DNA from: Atherix ibis
Lineage: Eukaryota; Arthropoda; Insecta; Diptera; Athericidae
Length of the DNA stretch: 64,000 bases
NCBI GenBank assembly: GCA_958298945.1
Contig: OY282608.1
Coordinates: 79,904,806-79,968,805, forward strand
Reading direction: 5' to 3'
Shown here: piece after piece, positions 47,101 to 61,222 of the stretch
Numbering within the stretch: position 1 is the stretch's first letter
Layout: every line of letters starts with the position of its first letter
Program-made: the position numbers and the translations under genes
Notes under the pieces: model-generated
What the model was told of the DNA's origin: nothing
Seen by the model: the letters and a program-made list of their open reading frames with translations, nothing else
Database searches by the model: none

Positions 47101-49439
47101 CCAACAAACCAACAAACCAACAAACCAACAAACCAACAAACCAACAAACCAACAAACCAACAAACCAACAAACCAACAAACCAACAAACACACAAACAAA
47201 CAAACCAACAAACGAACAAACCAACAAACCAACAAACCAACAAACCAACAAACCAACAAACCAACAAACCAACAAACCAACAAACCAACAAACCAACAAA
47301 CCAACAAACCAACAAACAAACAAACAAACAAACCAACAAACCAACAAAGCAACAAACCAACAAACCAACAAACCAACAAACCAACAAACCAACAAACCAA
47401 CAAACCAACAAACCTACAAACCAACAAACCAACAAACCAACAAACCAACAAACCAACAAACCAACAAACCAACAAACCAACAAGCCCACAAACCAACAAA
47501 CCAACAAACCAACAAACCAACCAACCAACAAACCAACAAACCGACAAACAAACAAACCAACAAACCAACAAACCAACAAACCAACAAACCAACAAACCAA
47601 CAAACCAACAAACCAACAAACCAACAAACCAACAAACCAACAAACCAACAAACCAACAAACCAACAAACAAACAAACCAACAAACCAACAACCCAACAAA
47701 CCAACAAGCGAACAAACCAACAAACCCACAAACCAATAAACCAACAAATGAAAAAACGAACAACCCAACAAACAAACAAACCAACAAACCAACAAACCAA
47801 CAAACCAACAAACCAACAAACGAACAAACCAACAAACTAACAAACCAACAAACCAACAAACCAACAAAACAACAATCCAACAAACCAACAAACCAACAAA
47901 CCAACAAACCAACAAACCAACAAACCAACAAACCAACAAACCAACAAACGAACAAGCCAACAAACCAACAAACCAACAAACCAACAAACCAACAAACGAA
48001 CAAACAAACAAACTAACAAACCAACAAACCAACAAACCAACAAACTAACAAACCAACAAACCAACAAACCAACAAACCAACAAACCAACAAACCAACAAA
48101 CCGACAAACCCACAAACCCACAAACCAACAAACCAACAAACGAGCAAACCAACAAACCAACAAACCAACAAACGAACAAACCAACAAACCAACAAACCAA
48201 CAAACCAACAAACCAACAAGCCCACAAACCAACAAACCAACAAACCAACAAACCAACCAACCAACAAACCAACAAACCGACAAACAAACAAACCAACAAA
48301 CCAACAAACCAACAAACCAACAAACCAACAAACCAACAAACCAACAAACCAACAAACCAACAAACCAACAAACCAACAAACCAACAAACCAACAAACAAA
48401 CAAACCAACAAACCAACAACCCAACAAACCAACAAGCGAACAAACCAACAAACCCACAAACCAATAAACCAACAAATGAAAAAACGAACAACCCAACAAA
48501 CAAACAAACCAACAAACCAACAAACCAACAAACCAACAAACGAACAAACCAACAAACTAACAAACCAACAAACCAACAAACCAACAAAACAACAATCCAA
48601 CAAACCAACAAACCAACAAACCAACAAACCAACAAACCAACAAACCAACAAACCAACAAACCAACAAACGAACAAGCCAACAAACCAACAAACCAACAAA
48701 CCAACAAACCAACAAACGAACAAACAAACAAACTAACAAACCAACAAACCAACAAACCAACAAACTAACAAACCAACAAACCAACAAACCAACAAACCAA
48801 CAAACCAACAAACCAACAAACCGACAAACCCACAAACCCACAAACCAACAAACCAACAAACGAGCAAACCAACAAACCAACAAACCAACAAACGAACAAA
48901 CCAACAAACCAACAAACCAACAAACCAACAAACCAACAAACCAACAACCGAACAAACCAACAAACCAACAAACCAACAAACGAACGAACCAAAAAAGCCA
49001 ACAAACCAAGAAACCAACAAACCAACAAACCAACAAACCAACAAACCAATAAACAAACAAACCAACAAACCAACAAACTAAAAAAACCAACAAACCAACA
49101 AACCAACAAACCAACAAACCAACAAACCAACAAACCAACAAACCAACAAACCAACAAACCAACAAACCAACAAACCAACAAACCAACAAACCAGCAAACC
49201 AACAAACCAACAAGCCAACAAACCAGCAAACCAACAAACCAACAAACGAGCAAACCAACAAACCAACAAACCGACAAACCAACAAACCAACAAACCAACA
49301 AACCAACAAACCAGCAAACCAACAAACCAACAAACCAACAAACAAATAAACCAACAAACTAACAAACCAGCAAACCAAAAAGCCAACAAACCAACAAACC
49401 AACAAACCAACAAACGAACAAACCAACAAACCAACAATC
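44183..49439 (+). repeat. Mosaic-zone last unit, up to the 3.4-kb domain
   Basis: The block begins at CCAACTAGCA (44183) and for about 2.2 kb repeats 32.3-34.4 kb almost landmark for landmark. ATGAAAAAACGAAC lies at 45301, 47748 and 48476, and GCATCAAACC at 47053. It then contains the 720-736 bp tandem duplication listed separately. ACTAAAAAAACC near 49078 is one of the larger departures from the octamer. The right end is where the next domain's duplicated order starts, about 49.4 kb. Confidence 0.7.
47484..48939 (+). repeat. 720-736 bp tandem duplication
   Basis: Two adjacent blocks, about 47484-48219 and 48220-48939, share all variants in order. The offset is 736 bp at the left (GCCCAC at 47484 and 48220), 728 bp in the middle (ATGAAAAAACGAAC at 47748 and 48476) and exactly 720 bp from about 47821 to 48219. 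Over that last stretch I saw no difference. The offset changes in 8-bp steps, so the only divergence seen is gain or loss of whole octamers. Similarity stops abruptly at 48220/48940. This is a recent duplication. Confidence 0.9.
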
Positions 49440-52400
49440 CAACAAACCAACAAACCAACAAACCAACAAACCAACAAACCAACAAACCAACAAACCAACA
49501 AACCAACAAACCAACAAACCAACAAACCAACAAACCAACAAACCAACCAACCAACAAACTAACAAACCAACAAACCAACAAACCAACAACCAACAAACCA
49601 ATAAACCAACAAACCAACAAACCAACAAATTAACAAACCAACAAACCAACAAACCAACAAACCAACAAACCAACAAACTAACAAACGAACAAATCAACAA
49701 ACCAATAAACCAACAAACCAACAAACGAACAAACCAACAAACCAACAAACTAACAAACGAACAAACCAACAATCCAACAAACCAACAAACCAACAAACCA
49801 ACAAAGCATCAAACCAACAAACCAACAAACCAACAAACCAACAAACCAACAAACCAACAAACAAACAAACCAACAAACGAACAAACCAACAAACCAGCAA
49901 ACCAACAGACCAACAAACCAACAAACCAACAAACCAACAAACCAACAAACCACCAAACCAACAAACCAACAAACCAACAAACCAACAAACCAACAAACCA
50001 ACAAACCAACAAACCAACAAACAAACAAACCAACAAACGAACAAACCAACAAAGCAATAAAGCAACAAACCAACAAACCAACAAACCAACAAACCAACAA
50101 ACTAACAAACCAACAAACCAACAAACCAACAAACAAACAAACAAACAAACCAACAAACCAACAAAGCAACAAACCAACAAACCAATAAACCAACAAACCA
50201 ACAAACCAACAAACCAATAAACCTAACAAACCAACAAACCAACAAACCAACAAACCAACAAACCCACAAACCAACAAACCAACAAACCAACAAACCAACA
50301 AACCAACAAATCAACAAACCAACAAATGAACAAACGAACAAACCAACAAAACAACAAACCAAACAAACCAACAAACCAACAAACCAACAAACCAACAAAC
50401 CAACAAATCAACAAACCAACAAATGAACAAACGAACAAACCAACAAAACAACAAACCAAACAAACCAACAAACCAACAAACCAACAAACCAACAAACCAA
50501 CAAACCAACAAACGAATAAACCAACAAACCAACAAACCAAAAAACCAACAAACCAATAAACCAACAAACCAACAATCCAGCAAACCAACAAACCACAAAA
50601 CCAACAAACGAACAAACCAACAAACCAAAAAACCAACAAACCAACAAACAAACAAACCAACAAACCAACAAACCAACAAACCAACAAACCAACAAACCAA
50701 CAAACCAACAAACCAACAAACCAACAAACCAACAAACCAACAAACCAACAAACCAAGCAACCAACAAACCGACAAACCAACAAACCAACAAACCAACAAA
50801 CCAACAAACCAACAAACCAACAAACCAACAAACCAACAAACCAACAAACCAACAAATCAACAAACCAACAAACCAACAAACCAACAAACCAACAAACCAA
50901 CAAACCAACAAACCAACAAACCAATAAACAAACAAACCAAAAAACCAACAAAGCAACAAACCAACAAACCAACAAACCAACAAACCAACAAACCAACAAA
51001 CCAACAAACCAACAAACCAACAAACCAACAAACCAACAAACCAACAAACCAACAAACCAACAAAACTACAAACCAACAAACCAACACACCAACAAACCAA
51101 AAAGCCAACAAACCAACAAACCAACAAACTTACAAACCAACAAACCAACAAACCAACAACCAACAAACCAACAAACCAACAAACGAACAAACCAACAAAG
51201 CAACAAACCAACAAACCAACAAACCAACAAACCAACAAACCAACAAACCAGCAAACCAACAAACCAACAAACCAACAAACCAACAAACCAACAAACCAAC
51301 AAACCAACAAACCAACAAACCAACAAATGAACAAACCAACAAACCAACAAAACAATAAACCAACAAACCAACAAATCAACAAACAAACAAACCAACAAAC
51401 CAACAAACCAACAACACAATAAACCGACAAACCAACAAATCAACAAACAAACAAACCAATAAACCAACAAACCAACAAACCAACAAACCAACAAACCAAC
51501 AAACCAATAAACGAACAAACCAATAAACCAACAAACCAATAAACCAACAAACGAACAAACGAACAAACTAACAAACCAAAAAACCAAAAAACCGACAAAC
51601 CAACAAACCAACAAATCAACAAACCAACAAACCAACAAACCAACAAATCAACAAACGAACAAACCAACAAACAAACAAACAAACAAACCAACAAACCAAC
51701 AAACCAATAAACCAACAAACCAACAAACCAACAAACCAACAAACGAACAAACCAACAAACCAACAAACCAACAAACCAATAAACCAACAAACCAACAAAC
51801 CAACAAACCTACAAAACAACAAACCAACAAACAAACAAACAAACAAACCAACAAACCAGCAAACCAACAAACCAACAAACCAAAAAACCAATAAACCAAC
51901 AAACCAACAAACCAGCAAACCAACAAACCAACAAACCAACAAACCAACAAACCAACAAACCAACAATCCAACAAACCAACAAACCAAGAAACAAATAACC
52001 CAACAAACCAACAAACGAACAAACCAACAAACCAACAAACCAACAAACCAACAAACCAACAAACCAACAAACCAACAAACCAACAAACAAAAAAACCAAC
52101 AAAGCAACAAATCAACAAACCAACATACGAACAAACCAACAAACCAACAAACCAACAAACCAACGAACTAACAAACCAACAAACCAACAAACAATCAAAC
52201 CAACAAACCAATAAACCAACAAACCAACAAACCAGCAAACCAACAAATCAACAAACCAACAAACGAACAAACCAACAAACCAACAAACCAACAAACCAAC
52301 AAACAGACAAACAAACAAACCAACAAACCAACAAACCAACAAACCAACAAACGAACAAACCAACAAACCAACAATACAACAAACCAACAAACCAACAAAC

Positions 52401-52899
52401 TAACAAACCAACAAACCAACAAACCAAAAAACAAACAAAAAACAAACCAACAAACCAACAAACCAACAAACCAATAAACCAACAAACCAACAAACCAACA
52501 AACCAACAAACCGTCAAACCAACAAACCAACAAACCAACAAACCAACAAACCAACAAACCAACAAACCAACAAACCAACAAACCAAAAAAACAACAAACC
52601 AACAAACCAACAAAACAACAAACCAACAAACGAACAAACCAACAAACCAACAAACCAACAAACCAACAAACAGACAAACCAACAAACCAACAAACCAACA
52701 AACCAACAAACCAACAAACCATCAAACCAACAAACCAACAAACCAACAAACTAACAAACCAACAAACCAACAAACCAACAAACCAACAAACCAACAAACC
52801 AACAAACCAACAAACTAACAAACCAACAAACCAACAAACCAAAAAAAAAACAAAAAACAAACCAACAAACCAACAAACCAACAAACCAATAAACCAACA
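49440..52899 (+). repeat. Family C higher-order unit, copy 1 (about 3.45 kb)
   Basis: The ordered variants of this block recur in the next one. GCATCAAACC at 49806 pairs with 53269 (offset 3463). A doubled ATGAACAAACGAAC segment at 50326 and 50423 pairs with 53773 and 53862. CAACACAATAAACCGAC near 51413 pairs with 54844 (offset 3431). AACAATACAAC near 52372 pairs with 55843 (offset 3471). The inner doublet is spaced 97 bp here and 89 bp in copy 2, one octamer less. The left border is where the matching order begins and is uncertain by about 50 bp. Confidence 0.85.
52841..52858 (+). other. A-rich interruption of the octamer
   Basis: A run of ten or more A, then C, six A and C, breaks the octamer. 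It is one of the strongest departures from the repeat in the window. Related but shorter A-rich breaks (CCAAAAAACAAACAAAAAAC) occur near 52425 and 55897. It may have arisen by slippage within a CCAAAAAA variant. It is too short to be a gene or regulatory element I can name. Confidence 0.6.
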
Positions 52900-55800
52900 A
52901 ACCAACAAACCAACAATCCAACAAACCAACAAACCAACAAACCAACAAACCAACAAACCAACAAACCAACAAACCAACAAACCAACAAACCAACAAACCA
53001 ACAAACCAACAAACCAACAAACTAACAAACCAACAAACCAACAAACCAACAACCAACAAACCAATAAACCAACAAACCAACAAACCAACAAATTAACAAA
53101 CCAACAAACCAACAAACCAACAAACCAACAAACCAACAAACTAACAAACGAACAAATCAACAAACCAATAAACCAACAAACCAACAAACGAACAAACCAA
53201 CAAACCAACAAACTAACAAACGAACAAACCAACAATCCAACAAACCAACAAACCAACAAACCAACAAAGCATCAAACCAACAAACCAACAAACCAACAAA
53301 CCAACAAACCAACAAACCAACAAACAAACAAACCAACAAACGAACAAACCAACAAACCAGCAAACCAACAGACCAACAAACCAACAAACCAACAAACCAA
53401 CAAACCAACAAACCACCAAACCAACAAACCAACAAACCAACAAACCAACAAACCAACAAACCAACAAACCAACAAACCAACAAACAAACAAACCAACAAA
53501 CGAACAAACCAACAAAGCAACAAAGCAACAAACCAACAAACCAACAAACAAAACAAACCAACAAACTAACAAACCAACAAACCAACAAACCAACAAACAA
53601 ACAAACAAACAAACCAACAAACCAACAAAGCAACAAACCAACAAACCAACAAACCAACAAACCAACAAACCAATAAATTAACAAACCAACAAATCAACAA
53701 ACCAACAAACCAACAAACCAACAAACCAACAAACCAACAAACCAACAAACCAACAAATCAACAAACCAACAAATGAACAAACGAACAAACCAACAAAACA
53801 ACAAACCAAACAAACCAACAAACCAACAAACCAACAAACCAACAAACCAACAAATCAACAAATGAACAAACGAACAAACCAACAAAACAACAAACCAAAC
53901 AAACCAACAAACCAACAAACCAACAAACCAACAAACCAACAAACCAACAAACGAATAAACCAACAAACCAACAAACCAAAAAACCAACAAACCAATAAAC
54001 CAACAAACCAACAATCCAGCAAACCAACAAACCAAAAAACCAACAAACGAACAAACCAACAAACCAAAAAACCAACAAACCAACAAACAAACAAACCAAC
54101 AAACCAACAAACCAACAAACCAACAAACCAACAAACCAACAAACCAACAAACCAACAAACCAACAAACCAACAAACCAACAAACCAACAAACCAAGCAAC
54201 CAACAAACCGACAAACCAACAAACCAACAAACCAACAAACCAACAAACCAACAAACCAACAAACCAACAAACCAACAAACCAACAAATCAACAAACCAAT
54301 AAACCAACAAACCAACAAACCAACAAACCAACAAACCAACAAACCAACAAACCAACAAACCAATAAACAAACAAACCAAAAAACCAACAAAGCAACAAAC
54401 CAACAAACCAACAAACCAACAAACCAACAAACCAACAAACCAACAAACCAACAAACCAACAAACCAACAAACCAACAAACCAACAAACCAACAAACCAAC
54501 AAAACAACAAACCAACAAACCAACACACCAACAAACCAAAAAGCCAACAAACCAACAAACCAACAAACTTACAAACCAACAAACCAACAAACCAACAACC
54601 AACAAACCAACAAACCAACAAACGAACAAACCAACAAAGCAACAAACCAACAAACCAACAAACCAACAAACCAACAAACCAACAAACCAGCAAACCAACA
54701 AACCAACAAACCAACAAACCAACAAACCAACAAACCAACAAACCAACAAACCAACAAATGAACAAACCAACAAACCAACAAAACAATAAACCAACAAACC
54801 AACAAATCAACAAACAAACAAACCAACAAACCAACAAACCAACAACACAATAAACCGACAAACCAACAAATCAACAAACAAACAAACCAATAAACCAACA
54901 AACCAACAAACCAACAAACCAACAAACCAACAAACCAACAAACGAACAAACCAATAAACCAACAAACCAATAAACCAACAAACGAACAAACGAACAAACT
55001 AACAAACCAAAAAACCAAAAAACCGACAAACCAACAAACCAACAAATCAACAAACCAACAAACCAACAAATCAACAAACGAACAAACCAACAAACAAACA
55101 AACCAACAAACCAACAAACCAATAAACCAACAAACCAACAAACCAACAAACCAACAAACGAACAAACCAACAAACCAACAAACCAACAAACCAATAAACC
55201 AACAAACCAACAAACCAACAAACCTACAAAACAACAAACCAACAAACAAACAAACAAACAAACAAACAAACCAACAAACCAGCAAACCAACAAACCAACA
55301 AACCAAAAAACCAATAAACCAACAAACCAACAAACCAGCAAACCAACAAACCAACAAACCAACAAACCAACAAACCAACAAACCAACAATCCAACAAACC
55401 AACAAACCAAGAAACAAATAACCCAACAAACCAACAAACGAACAAACCAACAAACCAACAAACCAACAAACCAACAAACCAACAAACCAACAAACCAACA
55501 AACCAACAAACCAACAAACCAACAAACCAACAAACCAACAAACCAACAAACCAACAAACAAACAAACCAACAAAGCAACAAACCAACAAACCAACATACG
55601 AACAAACCAACAAACCAACAAACCAACAAACCAACGAACTAACAAACCAACAAACCAACAAACAACCAAACCAACAAACCAATAAACCAACAAACCAACA
55701 AACCAGCAAACCAACAAATCAACAAACCAACAAACGAACAAACCAACAAACCAACAAACCAACAAACCAACAAACAGACAAACAAACAAACCAACAAACC

Positions 55801-56150
55801 AACAAACCAACAAATCAACAAACGAACAAACCAACAAACCAACAATACAACAAACCAACAAACCAACAAACTAACAAACCAACAAACCAACAAACCAAAA
55901 AACAAACAAAAAACAAACCAACAAACCAACAAACCAACAAACCAATAAACCAACAAACCAACAAACCAACAAACCATCAAACCAACAAATCAACAAACCA
56001 ACAAACCAACAAACCAACAAACCAACAAACCAACAAACCAACAAACCAAAAAAACAACAAACCAACAAACAAACAAACCAACAAACCAACAAACGAACAA
56101 ACCAACAAACCAACAAACCAACAAACAGACAAACCAACAAACCAACAAAC
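52900..56150 (+). repeat. Family C higher-order unit, copy 2
   Basis: This is the tandem partner of the 49.4-52.9 kb block, at offsets that move between 3431 and 3477 bp. Matching landmarks continue to CAGACAAACC near 52671 and 56126 (offset 3455), so the duplication covers nearly the full unit. Copy 2 has extra perfect octamers around 55500-55555 and has lost some elsewhere. It is therefore older, or has slipped more, than the 4080-bp pair of family A. Confidence 0.83.
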
Positions 56151-58624
56151 CAACAAACGAACACACGAACAAACGAACAAACCAACAAACCAACAAACCA
56201 AGAAACCAACAAACCAACAAACAAACAAACCAACAAACCAACAAACCAACAAACCAACAAACCAACAAACCAACAAACCAACAAAGCAACAAACCAACAA
56301 ACCAACAATTTAACAAACAAACAAACCAACAAACCAACAAACCAACAAAGCAACAAACCAACAAACCAACAAACCAACAAACCAACAAACCAACAAACCA
56401 ACAAACCAACAAACCAACAAACCAACAAACCAACAAACCAACAAACCAACAAACCAACAAACCAACAAACAAACAAACCAACAAACCAACAAACCAATAA
56501 ACCAACAAACCAACAAACAAACAAACCAATAAACCAACAACCCAACAAACCAACAAACGAACAAACTAACAAACAAACTAACCAACAAACCAACAAACCA
56601 ACAAACCAACAAACCAACAAACCAACAAACCAACAAACCAACAAACCAACAAACCAACAAACCAACAAACAAACAAACCAACAAACCAATAAACCAACAA
56701 ACCTACAAACTAACAAACCAAGAAACCAACAATCCAATAACCAACAAACCACAACCCAACAAACCAACAAACCAACAAACAAACAAACCAACAAACCAAC
56801 AAACCAAGAAACAAATAAACCAACAAAACAACAAACCAACAAACCAACAAACCAACAAACTAACAAACCAAGAAACCAACAATCCAATAACGAACAAACC
56901 ACAACCCAACAAACCAACAAACCAACAAACAAACAAACCAACAAACCAACAAACCAAGAAACAAATAAACCAACAAACCAACAAACGAACACACGAACAA
57001 ACCAACAAACCAACAAACCAAAAAACCAACAAACCAACAAAGCAACAAACCAACAAACCAACAAAACAACAAACCATCAAACCAACAAACAAACAAACCA
57101 ACAAACCAACAAACCGACAAACCAACAAACCAACAAACCAACAAACCAACAAACCAAGAAATCAACAAACCAACAAACGAACACACGAACAAACGAACAA
57201 AACCAACAAACCAACAAACCAACAAAACAACAAACCAACAAACAAACAAACCAACAAACCAACAAACGAACAAACCAACAAACCAACAAACCAACAAACC
57301 GACAAACTAACATACCAGCAAACCAACAAACCAACAAACCAACAAACCAACAAACCAACAAACCAACAAACCAACAAACCAACAAACCAACAAACCAACA
57401 AACCAAAAAACCAACAAACAAACAAACCAACAAACCAACAAACCAACAAACCAATAAACCAACAAACCAACAAACCAACAAACCAACAAACCAACAAACC
57501 AACAAACAAACAAACCAACAAACCAACAAACCAACAAACCAACAAACCAACAAACCAACAAACCAACAAACGAACAAACCAACAAACCAACAAATCAATA
57601 AACCAACAAACGAACACACGAACAAACGAACAAACCAACAAACCAACAAACCAAGAAACCAGCAAACCAAGAAACAAACAAACCAACAAACCAACAAATC
57701 AACAAACCAACAAACCAACATACCAGCAAACCAACAAACTAACAAACCAACAAACCAACAAACCAACAAACCAACAAACCAACAAACCAACAAACCAATA
57801 AACCAACAAACCAACAAACCAACAAACCAACAAACCAACAAACCAACAAACCAACAAACCAACAAACCAACAAACCAAGAAACCAACAAACGAACAAACC
57901 AACAAACCAACAAACCAACAAACCAACAAACCAACAACCCAACAAACCAACAAACCAACAAACTAACAAACCAACAAACCAACAAAGCAACAAACCAACA
58001 AACCAACAAACCAACAAACCAGCAAACCAACAAACCAACAAACCAACAAACCAACAAACCAACAAACCAACAAACCAACAAACCAACAAACCAACAAACC
58101 AACAAACCAACAAACCAACAAACCAACAAACCAACAAACCAACAAACAAACAAACCAACAAACCAACAAACCAATAAACCAACAAACCAACAAACCAACA
58201 AACCAACAAACCAACAAACCAACAAACCAACAAACCAACAAACCAACAAACAAACAAACTAACAAACAAACAAACCAACAAACCAACAAACGAACAAAGC
58301 AACAAACCAACAAACCAACAAACCAACAAACCAACAAGCCAACAAACCAACAAACCAACAAACCAACAAACCAACAAACAAACAAACCAACAAACCAACA
58401 AACCAACAAACCAACAAACCAACAAACCAACAAACCAACAAACCAACAAACTAACAAACCAAGAAACCAACAATCCAATAACGAACAAACCACAACCCAA
58501 CAAACCAACAAACCAACAAACAAACAAACCAACAAACCAATAAACCAAAAAACAAATAAACCAACAAACCAACAAACGAACAAACAAACAAACCAACAAA
58601 CCAACAAACCGACAAACCAACAAA
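56151..58624 (+). repeat. Transition zone with a 150-bp tandem duplication
   Basis: This zone lies between family C and family D. It includes CGAACACACGAAC variants (about 56158, 56988, 57178, 57608) seen rarely elsewhere. Two adjacent blocks at about 56701-57000 share AAGAAACCAACAATCC and AAGAAACAAATAAACC at an offset of exactly 150 bp (56721/56871 and 56806/56956). The second copy has CCAATAACGAAC at 56884 where the first has CCAATAACCAAC. CCAATAACGAAC then becomes a fixed landmark of the next domain (58475, 59521, 60992, 62623). No gene is seen. Confidence 0.75.
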
Positions 58625-59751
58625 CCAACTAGCCAAAAAACCAACAAACCAACAAACCAACAAACCAACAAACCAACAAACCAACAATCCAACAAACCAA
58701 CAAACCAACAAACCAACAAACTAACAAACCAACAAACCAAGAAACAAATAATCCAACAAACCAACAAACCAACAAACCAACAAACCAACAAACCAACAAA
58801 CCAACAAACCAACAAACCAACAAACCAACAAACCAACAAACCAATAAACCAACAAACCAACAAACCAACATACCAACAAACAAACAAACCAATAAACCAA
58901 CAAACCAACAAACCAACAAACCAACAAAACAACAAACCATCAAACCAACAAACAAACAAACCAACAAACCAACAAACCAACAAACCAACAAACCAACAAA
59001 CCAACAAACGAACAAACCAACAAACCAACAAATCAACAAACCAATAAACCAACAAACGAACACACGAACAAACGAACAAACCAACAAACCAACAAACCAA
59101 GAAACCAACAAACGAACAAACCAACAAACCAACAAACCAACAAACCAACAAACCAACAACCCAACAAACCAACAAACCAACAAACTAACAAACCAACAAA
59201 CCAACAAAGCAACAAACCAACAAACCAACAAACCAACAAACCAGCAAACCAACAAACCAACAAACCAACAAACCAACAAACCAACAAACCAACAAACCCA
59301 CAAACCAACAAACCAACAAACCAACAAACCAACAAACCAACAAACAAACAAACCAACAAACCAACAAACGAACAAAGCAACAAACCAACAAACCAACAAA
59401 CCAACAAACCAACAAACCAACAAACCAACAAACCAACAAACAAACAAACTAACAAACCAACAAACCAACAAACCAACAAACCAACAAACCAGCAAACTAA
59501 CAAACCAAGAAACCAACAATCCAATAACGAACAAAGCAACAAACCAACAAACCAACAAACCAACAAACCAACAAACCAACAAACCAACAAACCAACAAAC
59601 AAACAAACCAACAAACCAACAAACCAACAAACCAACAAACCAACAAACCAACAAACCAACAAACCAATAAACCAAAAAACAAATAAACCAACAAACCAAC
59701 AAACGAACAAACAAACAAACCAACAAACCAACAAACCGACAAACCAACAAA
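58625..59751 (+). repeat. Family D higher-order unit 1 (1127 bp)
   Basis: The unit runs from the landmark CCAACTAGCCAAAAAACC at 58625 to its next occurrence at 59752. It carries CCAATAACGAAC at 59521. It is the shortest of the four units. Compared with units 2 and 3 it lacks a few hundred bases of octamers that carry extra CATACCAAC and CCAATAAA variants. Confidence 0.85.
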
Positions 59752-61222
59752 CCAACTAGCCAAAAAACCAACAAACCAACAAACCAACAAACCAACAAAC
59801 CAACAAACCAACAATCCAACAAACCAACAAACCAACAAACCAACAAACTAACAAACCAACAAACCAAGAAACAAATAATCCAGCAAACCAACAAACCAAC
59901 AAACCAACAAACCAACAAACCAACAAACCAACAAACCAACAAACCAACAAACCAACAAACCAACAAACCAACAAACCAACAAACCAATAAACCAACAAAC
60001 CAACAAACCAACATACCAACAAACCAACAAACCAATAAACCAACAAACCAACAAACAAACAAACCAACAAACAAACAAACCAACAAACCAACAAACCAAC
60101 AAACCAACAAACCAATAAACCAACAAACCAACAAACCAACATACCAACAAACCAACAAACCAATAAACCAACAAACCAACAAACCAACAAACCAAAAAAA
60201 CAACAAACCATCAAACCAACAAACAAACAAACCAACAAACCAACAAACCAACAAACCAACAAACCAACAAACCAACAAACCAACAAACCAACAAATCAAC
60301 AAACCAACAAACCAACAAACCAACAAACCAACAAACCAACAAACCAACAAACGAACAAACCAACAAACCAACAAACCAACAAACCAACAAACCAACAAAC
60401 CAACAAACCAACAAACCAACAAACCAACAAACCAACAAACGAACAAACCAACAAACCAACAAACCAACAAACCAACAAACTAACAAACCAACAAACCGAC
60501 AAACAAACAAACCAACAAACCAACAAACCAACAAACAAACAAACCAACAAACCAACAAACCAACAAACCAACAAACCAACAAACCAACAACCCAACAAGC
60601 CAACAAACCAACAAACCAACAAACCAACAAACTAACAAACCAATTAACCAACAAACCAACAAACCAAAAAACCAATAAACCAACAAACCAACAAACCAAC
60701 AAACCAACAAACCAACAAACCAACAAACCAACAAACAAACAAACGAACAAACCAACAAACGAACAAACCAACAAACCAGCAAACCAACAAACCAACAAAC
60801 CAACAAACCAACAAACAAACAAACCAACAAACCAACAAACGAACAAAGCAACAAACCAACAAACCAACAAACCAACAAACCAACAAACCAACAAACCAAC
60901 AAACCAACAAACAAACAAACTAACAAACCAACAAACCAACAAACCAACAAACCAACAAACCAGCAAACTAACAAACCAAGAAACCAACAATCCAATAACG
61001 AACAAAGCAACAAACCAACAAACCAACAAACCAACAAACCAACAAACCAACAAACCAACAAACCAACAAACAAACAAACCAACAAACCAACAAACCAACA
61101 AACCAACAAACCAACAAACCAACAAACCAACAAACCAATAAACCAAAAAACAAATAAACCAACAAACCAACAAACGAACAAACAAACAAACCAACAAACC
61201 AACAAACCGACAAACCAACAAA
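59752..61222 (+). repeat. Family D higher-order unit 2 (1471 bp)
   Basis: The unit is bounded by CCAACTAGCC at 59752 and 61223. CCAATAACGAAC at 60992 lies 1471 bp from its counterpart in unit 1, the same as the landmark spacing. It contains a doubled CATACCAACAAACC segment (about 60012 and 60140) and an AACCAATTAACC variant near 60640 that also recur in the next unit. Confidence 0.87.

Noticed and set aside
52841..52858. A-rich stretch as a poly(A) tail of a retroelement.
   Set aside because: There is no retroelement body on either side, no target-site duplication, and the run sits between ordinary octamers. Similar shorter runs grade into the CCAAAAAA variant.
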